Source of the DNA: Streptomyces tubercidicus
GTDB taxonomy: Bacteria; Actinomycetota; Actinomycetes; Streptomycetales; Streptomycetaceae
NCBI RefSeq assembly: GCF_027497495.1
Contig: NZ_CP114205.1
Coordinates: 2,852,001-2,916,000, forward strand
DNA: 64,000 bases
Direction of reading: 5' to 3'
This document shows positions 37,057 to 46,092 of the stretch, piece by piece. The number at the start of each line of letters is the position of its first letter. The stretch's first letter is position 1. The notes below the pieces were generated by a model. The model was not told the DNA's origin. It saw only the letters and a list, made by a program, of their open reading frames with translations, and did no database searches. A program made the translations under genes and the position numbers.

Positions 37057-39410
37057 GGGCCCGCAGCCTTGCCATGGGCGTACGCTTCGCGGCCGGCGGC
37101 GGCCGCGAGGGCTGGGTCCGTACGGTCCTGACGGCCATCGGGGTGGGCCTGGGGGTGATGCTGCTGCTCGGCGCCGCCTCGGTCCCGCACATCCTCGACG
37201 CCCGGGAACAGCGCGGCGAGGCCCGGACGGCCGTCTCCAACAAGCAGCCGGTCAAGCGCTCCGACTCGACCCTGCTGTACGGCGGCGCCGAAACCTCCTT
37301 CCGCGGCCGGCGGATCACGGGCGCGCTGCTGCGCCCCGACGGTCCCCGCGCCCCCGCCCCGCCCGGCGTACGCGAACTGCCGCGCAACGGCGAGATGGTG
37401 GTCTCCCCCGCGCTCGCGGAACTGCTCTCCTCGCCGGAGGGCAAGCTGCTGCGCGAGCGGCTGCACTTCACCACCGTCGGCACCATCGCCGAGCCGGGCC
37501 TGGTCGGGCCGGGCGAGCTGGCGTATTACGCGGTCAGCGACGCCCTCACCACCGAGCGCGGCGCCCACCGTATCGACGGATTCGGCAGCCGGAGCGAGTC
37601 CCCGACGATGAATCCGGTGCTGCTGGTGCTGATCATCGTGGCCTGTGTGGTGCTGCTGATGCCGGTGGCCATCTTCATCGCCACCGCGGTCCGCTTCGGC
37701 GGCGAGCGGCGCGACCGACGGCTGGCGGCGCTGCGGCTGATCGGAGCCGACACCCGGACGGTGCGCTGGACGGCCGCCGGGGAGGCGCTGTTCGGCGCGG
37801 TCTGCGGGCTGCTGCTGGGCACCGCGATGTTCCTGGCCGTACGGCCGGCGGTCGGCTCGCTCACCTTGTGGAACGTCAACGCCTTCCCCGGCGACATCAC
37901 GCCGACCCCGGCCCTGGCGGCGCTGGTCGCCCTCGCCGTCCCGCTCTGCGCCGTCGGCGTCACCCTCTTCGCACTGCGCGGGGTGGCCATCGAACCGCTG
38001 GGTGTGGTGCGCAACAGCGCCGGACCGCGGCGCCGGCTGCGGTGGCGGCTGCCGGTGCCGCTCGTGGGCATCGCCCTGCTGCTGGCCAACGGGCCGGTCG
38101 GCGACGGCGACGGCGGAGGGATCAACCCGTATCTGATCGCGGGCGGCGCGGTGCTGATGCTGTTCGGCATCGCGCTGCTTCTGCCGTGGGTCGTCGAGGC
38201 GGCGGTGGGGCGCTTCACCGGCGGCCCGGTGCCCTGGCAACTGGCCACCCGCAGGCTCCAGCTGGGCAGCGGAGCCGCGGCCCGCGCGGTCGGCGGCATC
38301 ACCGTCGCGGTCGCCGGGGCCATCGCCCTCCAGCTGTTCGTCTCCGCGAACCAGCAGGACTTCATGAAGGTCACCGGGCAGGATCCCCACCGGGCTCAGC
38401 TGAGTGTGACGCTGCCGTCCCACGACGTCGCCACGGCCCGGAAGATGATCGACCAGCTCCGCCGCACCGAGGGCGTACGCGGCGTCATCGCGACCATCGA
38501 GGCATACGTCTGGCGGCCCGGCCCGTTGCGCAAGGGCGAGGACTTCGCCCCGATCACTTCGCTCACCGTCGGCGACTGCCCCACCCTGGGCGAGCTGGCG
38601 CACACCGGCTCCTGCAAGGACGGCGATGTCTTCGTCGTCAAGGACGGCAGCGGCCTGGTCGACAGCGACTGGATCTTCAAGACCGCGCGGCCCGGCGCCC
38701 GGGTGCAGCTGAACGACGCGGACGTGCACACCGGCGAACACGACCGCGGCAGGCGACTGTGGACCATTCCGAAGTCCGCCCGCATCATCGACTCCCGCAA
38801 GGACCCCTCGGGCGAGACGGCCTCGGGCGTCTTCGCGACCCCGGGCGCCCTGGACACCACCGCACTGGACACCACCGCGCTGGACGACCCGACGGCCCGC
38901 GCGATGGTGAAGACCGATCCGCGGGTCGGCGACGCCGCCGAGTACGTACGCAACACCGCCGCCCGGATCGACCCGCTGATGAGCGTCGGCACGCTGCAGA
39001 ATTTGGAGCGCGACAAGCAGTACTCCAGTGTGCGCACCGGGCTGCTGGTCGCCGCCGCCGCGACGCTGGCGCTGATCGCCGCCAGCATGCTGGTGACGAC
39101 GCTGGAACAACTGCGCGAGCGGCGCCAGCTGCTGTCGGTGCTGGTGGCCTTCGGCACCCGGCGGGCGACGCTCGGCTGGTCGGTGCTGTGGCAGACCGCG
39201 GTCCCCGTCGCCCTGGGGCTCGCGCTGGCGCTGGCGGGCGGTGCCGGGCTGGGCGTGGTGCTCGTCAGGATGGCGGGCAAGTCGACCTTCGACTGGTCGG
39301 TGGTCTGGCCGCTGCCCGCGGCCGGCGCCGCACTCGTCCTGCTGGTCACCCTCTTCAGCCTGCCGCCGCTGTGGCGGATGATGCGCCCCGACGGGCTGCG
39401 GACGGAGTGA
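37053..39410 (+). CDS. FtsX-like ABC transporter permease, copy 1
   Basis: A 785-residue permease with two FtsX/MacB-type membrane blocks. The opening is RFAAGGGREGWVRTVLTAIGVGLGV, a three-helix group starts near LVLIIVACVVLLMPVAIFIA, and the second group is near the C-terminus before the ending RMMRPDGLRTE. A large extracytoplasmic domain lies between (about residues 430-640) and contains a 15-base tandem repeat encoding ALDTT units at 38850-38888. It pairs with the ATPase it overlaps. The paralogue at 40.7 kb shares sequence throughout, including the ending. Confidence 0.86.
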   Translation: MRARSLAMGVRFAAGGGREGWVRTVLTAIGVGLGVMLLLGAASVPHILDAREQRGEARTAVSNKQPVKRSDSTLLYGGAETSFRGRRITGALLRPDGPRAPAPPGVRELPRNGEMVVSPALAELLSSPEGKLLRERLHFTTVGTIAEPGLVGPGELAYYAVSDALTTERGAHRIDGFGSRSESPTMNPVLLVLIIVACVVLLMPVAIFIATAVRFGGERRDRRLAALRLIGADTRTVRWTAAGEALFGAVCGLLLGTAMFLAVRPAVGSLTLWNVNAFPGDITPTPALAALVALAVPLCAVGVTLFALRGVAIEPLGVVRNSAGPRRRLRWRLPVPLVGIALLLANGPVGDGDGGGINPYLIAGGAVLMLFGIALLLPWVVEAAVGRFTGGPVPWQLATRRLQLGSGAAARAVGGITVAVAGAIALQLFVSANQQDFMKVTGQDPHRAQLSVTLPSHDVATARKMIDQLRRTEGVRGVIATIEAYVWRPGPLRKGEDFAPITSLTVGDCPTLGELAHTGSCKDGDVFVVKDGSGLVDSDWIFKTARPGARVQLNDADVHTGEHDRGRRLWTIPKSARIIDSRKDPSGETASGVFATPGALDTTALDTTALDDPTARAMVKTDPRVGDAAEYVRNTAARIDPLMSVGTLQNLERDKQYSSVRTGLLVAAAATLALIAASMLVTTLEQLRERRQLLSVLVAFGTRRATLGWSVLWQTAVPVALGLALALAGGAGLGVVLVRMAGKSTFDWSVVWPLPAAGAALVLLVTLFSLPPLWRMMRPDGLRTE

Positions 39411-39453
39411 CCGGTGTCCCGGGGCCCGCAGAGAAGGGCCCCGGGACCACCTC

Positions 39454-39470
39454 TATACAGCGCGTGTATA
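39454..39470 (+). promoter_or_regulatory. Palindromic operator TATACA-N5-TGTATA, upstream of padR
   Basis: TATACA-GCGCG-TGTATA, the second instance of the 17-base palindrome, 34 bases before the padR start. Its distance to the ATG is 12 bases longer than at the first module, about one helical turn. This is consistent with padR autoregulation. Confidence 0.78.
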
Positions 39471-39504
39471 CACCGGTGAAACACCCCCGAGTAAGGTGGT
39501 CCGC

Positions 39505-40029
39505 ATGTCAATCGGTCATACGCTGCTGGGCCTCCTGGAGTCCGGCCCCCGCCATGGCTACGACCTCAAGCGGGCCTTCGACGAAAACTTCGGCCAGGAC
39601 CGCCCATTGCACTACGGGCAGGTCTACTCCACGATGTCCCGGCTGCTGAAGAACGGGCTGGTCGAGGTGGACGCCGTGGAGGCCGGCGCCGGCCCGGAGC
39701 GCAAGCGGTACGCGATCACCGACGCCGGTGTCACCGACGTCGCCCAGTGGCTGGCCCGCCCGGAAAAGCCCGAGCCGTACCTCCAGTCGACGCTCTACAC
39801 CAAGATCGTGCTGGCCCTGATGACCGACCGCAACGCCGCCGAGCTGCTGGACACCCAACGCACCGAGCATCTGCGGCTGATGCGCGGACTGACCGAGCGC
39901 AAGCGCAGCGGCGACCTCGCCGACCAGCTGATCTGCGACCACGCCCTGTTCCATCTCGAAGCCGATCTGCGCTGGCTGGAGCTGACCGCCGCACGGCTGG
40001 ACAAGCTGGCGGAAGCGGTCCGCCCGTGA
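39505..40029 (+). CDS. PadR-family transcriptional regulator
   Basis: A 174-residue winged-helix regulator. The N-terminal domain is SIGHTLLGLLESGPRHGYDLKRAFDE, then LHYGQVYSTMSRLLKNGLVEV and KRYAITDAG. The C-terminal helical Vir-like dimer domain ends in LRWLELTAARLDKLAEAV. ATG 39505 follows AAGGTGG. Its stop overlaps the GTG of the downstream ATPase. PadR proteins next to ABC exporters usually repress them until a drug or peptide binds. The shared palindromes suggest it controls both modules. Confidence 0.92.
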   Translation: MSIGHTLLGLLESGPRHGYDLKRAFDENFGQDRPLHYGQVYSTMSRLLKNGLVEVDAVEAGAGPERKRYAITDAGVTDVAQWLARPEKPEPYLQSTLYTKIVLALMTDRNAAELLDTQRTEHLRLMRGLTERKRSGDLADQLICDHALFHLEADLRWLELTAARLDKLAEAVRP

Positions 40030-40715
40030 CACCGGAGGGATCTCTGCTCGCGGCGGAGGGGCTGCACAAGGCGTACGGGGAGACACCGGCGCTGGACGGC
40101 GCGGAGTTCTCCATCCACCCCGGCGAGGTCGTCGCCGTCATGGGGCCGTCCGGCTCCGGCAAATCGACCCTGCTGCACTGTCTGGCCGGGATCATCAGCC
40201 CGGACGCCGGCACCGTCCGCTACGGCCCGTACGAGCTGACCGGCCTCAGCGACGCACAGCGCAGCGCCCTGCGCCGTACCGACTTCGGCTTCGTCTTCCA
40301 ATTCGGCCAGCTGGTACCGGAGTTGACCGCGCTGGAGAATGTCGCACTGCCGCTGCGGCTGAACGGCACCAAGCGCAAGGAGGCCGAGCGGCAGGCCCGC
40401 GAGTGGCTGGAGCGCCTGGAGGTCGACGACGTCCGGGGCAAGCGGCCCGGCGAGATATCCGGCGGCCAGGGCCAGCGGATCGCGGTCGCCCGCGCCCTCG
40501 CCACCCGCCCGCGGGTCGTCTTCGCGGACGAGCCCACCGGCGCTCTGGACTCCCTCAACGGCGAACGCGTGCTGACCCTGCTGACCGACGCCGCCCGGGA
40601 GACCCACGCCGCGGTGGTCCTGGTCACTCACGAGGCCCGGGTCGCCGCCTACTCCGACCGGGAGATCGTCGTCCGCGACGGCAGAATCAAGGACATGCTG
40701 GCGGGCTTGATATGA
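40026..40715 (+). CDS. ABC transporter ATP-binding protein, copy 2
   Basis: A 229-residue ATPase, paralogue of the one at 36370-37056. Walker A is GPSGSGKST (about residues 41-49), the signature is ISGGQGQRIAVARAL, and Walker B is VVFADEPTGALDS. GTG 40026 overlaps the padR stop (GTGA), and its own stop overlaps the permease ATG, so padR, ATPase and permease form one coupled operon. Several 20-residue blocks are unchanged between the copies, pointing to a fairly recent duplication or conversion. Confidence 0.92.
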   Translation: MTPEGSLLAAEGLHKAYGETPALDGAEFSIHPGEVVAVMGPSGSGKSTLLHCLAGIISPDAGTVRYGPYELTGLSDAQRSALRRTDFGFVFQFGQLVPELTALENVALPLRLNGTKRKEAERQAREWLERLEVDDVRGKRPGEISGGQGQRIAVARALATRPRVVFADEPTGALDSLNGERVLTLLTDAARETHAAVVLVTHEARVAAYSDREIVVRDGRIKDMLAGLI

Positions 40716-43144
40716 GCCCGCTGCGCCCGCCCGCCCAAGACGGCGGCGGGCACGGCGACCACGGCGCGCCCGCCACACCCCCGCCCGCGTCCGCCCCGCG
40801 CTCCGGCCCCGGCGCCTGGGCCCGTGACCTGACGATGGGGATGCGGTTCGCGGCCGGCGGCGGCCGCGAGGGCTGGATCCGTACGGCGCTGACCGCCGCC
40901 GGTGTCGCGCTGGGCGTGGCCGTGCTGCTGCTCGGCGCGTCCGTGCCGGGCCTGATGGACGCCTGGCACGGCCGGGAGAAGGCCCGCGAGAACCTGGGCC
41001 AGGCGCACGAACCGCCGCCCGCCGACGACACCCTCCGCTACACCTCGACCGACACCGTCTTCCACGGTGCGCCGGTCCGTGGCCGCCTGGTGCGCCCGGA
41101 CGGCGCCCATCCGCCGGTGCCGCCCGGCATCCGGCAACTCCCCGGCCCCGGCCGGATGGTGGTCTCCCCGGCGCTCAAGGAACTGCTGGACTCCCCCGGG
41201 GGCGCGCTGCTGCGCGAGCGGCTGCCGTACCGGGTGGCCGGCATCATCGGCGACGAGGGGCTGCGCGGCCCGCAGGAGCTCACCTATCTCGCCGGGAGCG
41301 CCACCCCCCTCGCCGCGCCCGACAGCTATCGCATCGACCACTTCGGCAAGGAGTGGGACCCGCAGCCGATGCGGGCGCCCGCCGTGGTCCTGGTGATCAT
41401 GACGTGTGTGGCGCTGATGACGCCGGTGCTGGTCTTCATCGGCACCTCCGTACGGTTCGGCAACGAGCGCCGGGAGCGCCGGCTGGCCGCGCTCCGGCTG
41501 GTCGGCGCCGATGTCCGGACGACCCGCCGGATCGCCTCCGGGGAGGCGCTGTTCGGCTCGCTGCTGGGGGTGGTGGCGGGCGGGGCGCTGTTCCTGGCCG
41601 GCCGGCAGTGCGCTTCGGTGATCACGCTGTGGGACATCAATGTCTTCCCCTCGGACGTGACCCCGGCGCCGCCCGCCGTGGCGCTGATCGCGCTGCTGGT
41701 GCCGACGGCGGCGGTAGCGGTGACGCTGTTCGCGCAGCGCGGTGTCACCATCGAGCCGCTGGGCATCATGCGCCGCCGCCCGCCGGTCCGCCGCCGGCTG
41801 TGGTGGCGGGTGGCGCTGCCCGCCGTGGGCACCCTGCTGCTGGTGCCGCTGGCCTGGGCGTCCCCCTGGCGGGACACCCCGGTCAACACCGTCCGGCTCG
41901 CGGCCGGTGCGATGCTGCTGCTGCTCGGCGTCACCGCGCTGCTGCCCTGGCTGGTCGACGCGGTGGTCGGGCGGCTGCGCGGCGGCCCGGTCTCCTGGCA
42001 ACTCGCCGTCCGCCGCCTCCAGTTGAACAGCAGCTCGGCCACCCGCGCGGTCAGCGGCATCACCGTCGCGGTGGCCGGTGCCATCGCGATCCATATGCTG
42101 CTGACGGGCATGCAGTCCGGTTTCGCCCAGGCGTACGCCGAGTCCGGCAGGCAGCCGCGGATCGGTCTGTGGGGCACGGCCCACGACTGGCCGCACACCC
42201 AGCGGGCGCTCACCGCACTGCGCGCCACCCCCGGCGTGACGGCGGCCCGCGGCACGATCGACACGAACGCCAACCTGCTGACCGCTCCCGGGCGGCCCCG
42301 GCCCGTCAACCGCGTCGTGACGATCGCCATCGGCAGCTGCGCCGAGCTGCGCACCCTGGCCCGGCTGGACTCCTGCCGGGACGGCGAGGTCTTCCTCACC
42401 GGCGCCCGCGGCCGGGTCCGGGGCCCCGCCCTCACGCCCGGCGCGACCCTCGACCTCAACCCCCCGTACACCGAGGGCGATCCGGTACGGCCGGACCCCT
42501 GGAAGATCCCCACGGCGTCGGGCGACGCCCGGCTGCGCCACTCCGGGCGCGCCCCCGGCAGCATCCTGTACGACCTGCTGGCCACCCCCGCCGCGGTCGA
42601 CATCGGCCGCTTCCGGTACCCCAGCGCGGAGTACCAGGTCGACTTCGACCGCGGCACTCCGGACGCGGTGGAGCACATCCGCAACACCGCGGCCCGTATC
42701 GACCCGGCGATGGCCGAGCACTCCTCGGTCGACAACCCGCATGACGCGCAGTACTCCAGCGTCCGCAACGGCCTGTTCGCGGGCGCCGCGATCACCCTGC
42801 TGCTGATCGGCTCGGGCCTGATCATCTCCACCGTCGAACGGTTCCAGGAGCGCCGCCGGGTGCTGTCCACCCTCGATGCGTACGGCACCCGGCGCAGCAC
42901 CCTGGGCCTCGCGGTGCTCTGGCAGACCGCCCTCCCGGTCGTCCTGGGCCTGGGCCTGGCGCTGGTCTGCGGGCTGGCGCTGGGGGCGCTGCTGCTGACG
43001 ATGACCGGCAGCGCGGTGACGGTGGACATCCCGGTGGTGGCGGGCATGGCCGGCATCGGCGGCGGCGTGATCCTGTTCGTGACGGCGCTGAGCCTGCCGC
43101 CGCTGTGGCGCCTGATGCGGCCGGATGGCCTGCGTACGGAGTGA
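40712..43144 (+). CDS. FtsX-like ABC transporter permease, copy 2
   Basis: An 810-residue permease with the same architecture as copy 1, plus a 40-residue Pro/Gly-rich N-terminal extension. Shared blocks include GMRFAAGGGREGWIRTALTAAG near the start, RRLAALRLVGADVRTTRR, and the ending LPPLWRLMRPDGLRTE. The extracytoplasmic central domain is much more divergent from copy 1 than the membrane parts, suggesting the two exporters handle different substrates. Confidence 0.86.
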   Translation: MSPLRPPAQDGGGHGDHGAPATPPPASAPRSGPGAWARDLTMGMRFAAGGGREGWIRTALTAAGVALGVAVLLLGASVPGLMDAWHGREKARENLGQAHEPPPADDTLRYTSTDTVFHGAPVRGRLVRPDGAHPPVPPGIRQLPGPGRMVVSPALKELLDSPGGALLRERLPYRVAGIIGDEGLRGPQELTYLAGSATPLAAPDSYRIDHFGKEWDPQPMRAPAVVLVIMTCVALMTPVLVFIGTSVRFGNERRERRLAALRLVGADVRTTRRIASGEALFGSLLGVVAGGALFLAGRQCASVITLWDINVFPSDVTPAPPAVALIALLVPTAAVAVTLFAQRGVTIEPLGIMRRRPPVRRRLWWRVALPAVGTLLLVPLAWASPWRDTPVNTVRLAAGAMLLLLGVTALLPWLVDAVVGRLRGGPVSWQLAVRRLQLNSSSATRAVSGITVAVAGAIAIHMLLTGMQSGFAQAYAESGRQPRIGLWGTAHDWPHTQRALTALRATPGVTAARGTIDTNANLLTAPGRPRPVNRVVTIAIGSCAELRTLARLDSCRDGEVFLTGARGRVRGPALTPGATLDLNPPYTEGDPVRPDPWKIPTASGDARLRHSGRAPGSILYDLLATPAAVDIGRFRYPSAEYQVDFDRGTPDAVEHIRNTAARIDPAMAEHSSVDNPHDAQYSSVRNGLFAGAAITLLLIGSGLIISTVERFQERRRVLSTLDAYGTRRSTLGLAVLWQTALPVVLGLGLALVCGLALGALLLTMTGSAVTVDIPVVAGMAGIGGGVILFVTALSLPPLWRLMRPDGLRTE

Positions 43145-43201
43145 ATCTGCGAGATCATTCCGGCACCGCAGTGCACACCAACTGCCCAAGGGGGGCCCTC
43201 C

Positions 43202-43792
43202 ATGCGCCGACTCGTCTACTGCATCGCTTCCAGTCTCGACGGCTTCATCGCCGGCCCCGACGGCGCGGACCCGACCGGTCCGGACGGCTTCTGGCCGATC
43301 GCCGACGACTACGTCAAGCACCTGGCCGCCGAACTCCCGGAAGTCCTGCCCGTCCACGCGCGGTCGGCGCTCGGCATCACCGACGAGGCCACCCGCTTCG
43401 ACACCGTCCTGGAGGGCCGCCGCACCTATGACATCGGCCTCCGGGCCGGGATCACCGACGCCTACCCCCACCTGCGGCATCTGGTCTTCTCCCGGACCCT
43501 GACCGAGAGCCCGGACCCGGCGGTGGAGCTGGTGGCCACCGACCCGGTGGCGAAGGTACGCGAGCTGAAGGGCGCGGACGGCAAGGACATCTGGCTGCTG
43601 GGCGGCAGCGAACTCGCCGGTGCGCTCTACCCGGAGATCGACCAGCTGATCGTCAAGCTGAGCCCGCTCACCCTCGGCAGCGGCATCCCGCTCTTCTCCC
43701 GGGACACCCCCTTCGATCCGCAGACCTGGGAACTGACCGAACACACCGTCCTGCAGAGCGGCGCGGCCTTCCTGACGTACACGCGCCCCTGA
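43202..43792 (+). CDS. Dihydrofolate reductase-like protein (RibD C-terminal fold)
   Basis: A 196-residue NADPH-binding reductase of the RibD-C/DHFR-like group. It starts RRLVYCIASSLDGFIAGPDG, has LEGRRTYDIGL near residue 70, DIWLLGGSELAGALYPEIDQLIV near 126, and SPLTLGSGIPLF near 157. Substrate unknown; not a true FolA by these motifs. ATG 43202 follows AAGGGGGG. It is convergent with oxyR with only 3 bases between the two stop codons. Confidence 0.88.
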   Translation: MRRLVYCIASSLDGFIAGPDGADPTGPDGFWPIADDYVKHLAAELPEVLPVHARSALGITDEATRFDTVLEGRRTYDIGLRAGITDAYPHLRHLVFSRTLTESPDPAVELVATDPVAKVRELKGADGKDIWLLGGSELAGALYPEIDQLIVKLSPLTLGSGIPLFSRDTPFDPQTWELTEHTVLQSGAAFLTYTRP

Positions 43793-43795
43793 CCC

Positions 43796-44755
43796 TCACC
43801 CCTGCACGATCCGCACCGGCAGCCCCCGCAGCGCCTCCCGCAGCGCCGCCGCGAACTCCTCGAACTCCTGTTGGCGGGCGGCGCCCGTCCGCATGGCCAG
43901 GGCGATGGTCCGCGAGGGGGCCGGATCGGCGAAGTAGCCGGTGGTGAGCTGGTCGTTGCGGCCGGTCTCGACGCGGAGCGCGGTGCGGGGCAGCAGGGTG
44001 ACGCCGAGTCCGCCGGCGACCAGCTGTACGAGGGTGGACAGGCCCGCCGCGCTGGTCGTCACCGGGGTGTTCTCGTCGCGGCCGGCCTCCCGGCAGATGT
44101 CCAGCGCCTGGTCGCGCATGCAGTGGCCCTCGTCGAGCAGCAGCAGATCCAGTTCCTGGAGGGCCTGGCGCGGGATGTCACCGCGGCCGCCGAGCCAGTG
44201 GTCCTTGGGGGCGACCAGCACGAAGTCCTCGTCGAAGAGCGGGAGTTCGGCGACCTGCGGGACGCCGAGGGGGACGGCGAGCAGCAGCAGGTCGAGGCGG
44301 CCATGGGCCAGGCCGTCCAGGAGGGAGGCGGTCTGCTCCTCGTGCACCTGGAGGTCCAGGTCGGGGTAGGTCTCATGGACCAGCCGCAGCACGGCCGGCA
44401 GCAGATACGGGGCGACGGTCGGGATGACGCCGAGCCGCAGGACGCCGGTGAACGGCGCGCGGGCCGCCTCCGCCTCCTCCATCAGATCCCCGACGGCCTC
44501 CAGGACCACCCGGGCCCGCGCGGCCACCCGCTCCCCCGCGGGCGACAGCAGCACCTTGCGCGTCGTACGCTCCAGAAGCTGCACTCCCAGGGTCTCCTCC
44601 AGTGTGGAGACCGCTCCGGACAGCGCGGGCTGGCTCATCCCGATCTCGGCCGCCGCCTCCCGGAAATGCAGATGCTCGGCCACCGCCGCGAACGCCCGCA
44701 GCTGGGACAGGCTGGGCAGGCGCGGCCGGCCGCCCTGACTCGCCGGTGAAGCCAC
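43796..44755 (-). CDS. oxyR: Hydrogen-peroxide sensor OxyR (LysR family)
   Basis: A 319-residue LysR-type regulator that activates peroxide defence on disulfide formation. The N-terminal helix-turn-helix is LRAFAAVAEHLHFREAAAEIGMSQPALSGAVSTLEETLGVQLLE (about residues 18-62). The redox pair is visible in DEGHCMRDQALDIC (about residues 205-218). GTG 44755 has GGAGGTGG upstream. It is divergent from ahpC, the standard actinobacterial arrangement, so it very likely controls ahpC-ahpD and itself through the 132-base gap. Confidence 0.94.
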   Translation of the reverse strand: MASPASQGGRPRLPSLSQLRAFAAVAEHLHFREAAAEIGMSQPALSGAVSTLEETLGVQLLERTTRKVLLSPAGERVAARARVVLEAVGDLMEEAEAARAPFTGVLRLGVIPTVAPYLLPAVLRLVHETYPDLDLQVHEEQTASLLDGLAHGRLDLLLLAVPLGVPQVAELPLFDEDFVLVAPKDHWLGGRGDIPRQALQELDLLLLDEGHCMRDQALDICREAGRDENTPVTTSAAGLSTLVQLVAGGLGVTLLPRTALRVETGRNDQLTTGYFADPAPSRTIALAMRTGAARQQEFEEFAAALREALRGLPVRIVQG

Positions 44756-44887
44756 TGATAACCACCTCCGATCAACATCAACCAGTCTAGCTATTTCCCT
44801 GATCAATGCCTCTTGTGCCACTGTGTGAGCCGTCCAAGCCTCAAGGAGAGTCCCCAAAAAGGACTTTCTGCGCAACAAGGAGAGTAC
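44756..44887. promoter_or_regulatory. oxyR-ahpC divergent promoter region
   Basis: 132 bases between the two starts, relatively AT-rich. It includes the palindrome TAGCTA and two GATCAA motifs about 35 bases apart, candidate half-sites for OxyR tetramer binding. An exact OxyR consensus was not matched. Confidence 0.5.
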
Positions 44888-45442
44888 GTGCTCACTGTCG
44901 GTGACAAGTTCCCCGAGTTCGACCTGACCGCCTGCGTCTCGCTGGAGAAGGGCGCGGAGTTCGAGCAGATCAACCACAAGACCTACGAGGGCAAGTGGAA
45001 GATCGTCTTCGCGTGGCCCAAGGACTTCACCTTCGTGTGCCCGACCGAGATCGCCGCCTTCGGCAAGCTGAACGACGAGTTCGCCGACCGTGACGCCCAG
45101 ATCCTCGGCTTCTCCGGCGACTCCGAGTTCGTGCACCACGCCTGGCGCAAGGACCACCCGGACCTGACCGACCTGCCCTTCCCCATGCTCGCCGACTCGA
45201 AGCACGAGCTCATGCGCGACCTGGGCATCGAGGGCGAGGACGGCTTCGCGCAGCGCGCCGTCTTCATCGTCGACCAGAACAACGAGATCCAGTTCACCAT
45301 GGTGACCGCCGGCTCCGTCGGCCGTAACCCCAAGGAGGTCCTGCGGGTCCTGGACGCCCTGCAGACCGACGAGCTGTGCCCCTGCAACTGGTCCAAGGGC
45401 GACGACACCCTCGACCCGGTCGCGCTGCTCTCGGGCGAGTGA
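44888..45442 (+). CDS. ahpC: Alkyl hydroperoxide reductase AhpC
   Basis: A 184-residue two-cysteine peroxiredoxin reducing organic and hydrogen peroxides. The peroxidatic Cys is in FTFVCPTEIAAFG (about residue 50) and the resolving cysteine in ELCPCNWSKG near the C-terminus. The GTG at 44888 has AAGGAG upstream. AhpD follows 33 bases later and is the expected reductase partner. Controlled by the divergent oxyR. Confidence 0.96.
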   Translation: MLTVGDKFPEFDLTACVSLEKGAEFEQINHKTYEGKWKIVFAWPKDFTFVCPTEIAAFGKLNDEFADRDAQILGFSGDSEFVHHAWRKDHPDLTDLPFPMLADSKHELMRDLGIEGEDGFAQRAVFIVDQNNEIQFTMVTAGSVGRNPKEVLRVLDALQTDELCPCNWSKGDDTLDPVALLSGE

Positions 45443-45474
45443 CACTCCGCTAGCGAACTGGAGGCTGATCTGAC

Positions 45475-46008
45475 ATGGCTCTCGACGAACTGAAGTCCGC
45501 GGTCCCGGACTACGCCAAGGACCTCAAGCTGAACCTCGGCTCGGTCATCGGCAACAGTGACCTGCCGCAGCAGCAGCTCTGGGGCACCGTGCTGGCCTGC
45601 GCGATCGCCTCGCGCTCGCCGAAGGTGCTGCGCGAGCTGGAGCCGGAGGCGAAGGCCAACCTCTCCGCCGAGGCGTACGGCGCCGCCAAGTCGGCCGCGG
45701 CCATCATGGCGATGAACAACGTCTTCTACCGGACCCGGCACCTGCTGTCGGACCCGGAGTACGGCAACCTGCGCGCCGGTCTGCGGATGAACGTCATCGG
45801 CAACCCGGGCGTGGACAAGGTCGACTTCGAGCTGTGGTCGCTGGCCGTCTCGGCCATCAACGGCTGCGGTATGTGCCTGGACTCGCATGAGCAGGTGCTC
45901 CGCAAGGCCGGTGTGGACCGCGAGACGATCCAGGAGGCCGTCAAGATCGCGTCCGTCCTGCAGGCCGTCGGCGCCACCCTCGACGCCGAAGCCGCGCTCG
46001 CCGAGTAA
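45475..46008 (+). CDS. ahpD: Alkyl hydroperoxidase / AhpC reductase AhpD
   Basis: A 177-residue helical protein that regenerates AhpC, using lipoamide as electron donor in mycobacteria. The catalytic motif [13 protein letters not shown] (about residues 128-140) contains the CxxC pair and the His. ATG 45475 follows GGAGG. It is the last gene of the ahpCD operon and ends at a very strong terminator. Confidence 0.96.
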   Translation: MALDELKSAVPDYAKDLKLNLGSVIGNSDLPQQQLWGTVLACAIASRSPKVLRELEPEAKANLSAEAYGAAKSAAAIMAMNNVFYRTRHLLSDPEYGNLRAGLRMNVIGNPGVDKVDFELWSLAVSAINGCGMCLDSHEQVLRKAGVDRETIQEAVKIASVLQAVGATLDAEAALAE

Positions 46009-46031
46009 TTCGGTACCCGCGGACCCCCGCA

Positions 46032-46074
46032 GCACAGAACCCCCGCAGACCTGGTGTCTGCGGGGGTTCTGTGC
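46032..46074. terminator. Very long perfect terminator between ahpD and the AI-2E transporter
   Basis: A 19-base perfect stem (GCACAGAACCCCCGCAGAC, 46032-46050; complement 46056-46074) with a 5-base loop, between convergent genes. Confidence 0.92.
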
Positions 46075-46092
46075 GTCCGGCGGGCGCCGGGG

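Noticed and set aside
40649..43744. A 1031-codon minus-strand frame opposite the second FtsX-like permease and the reductase gene.
   Set aside because: Composition is that of a shadow frame, and the plus-strand genes have clear motifs and coupled starts.
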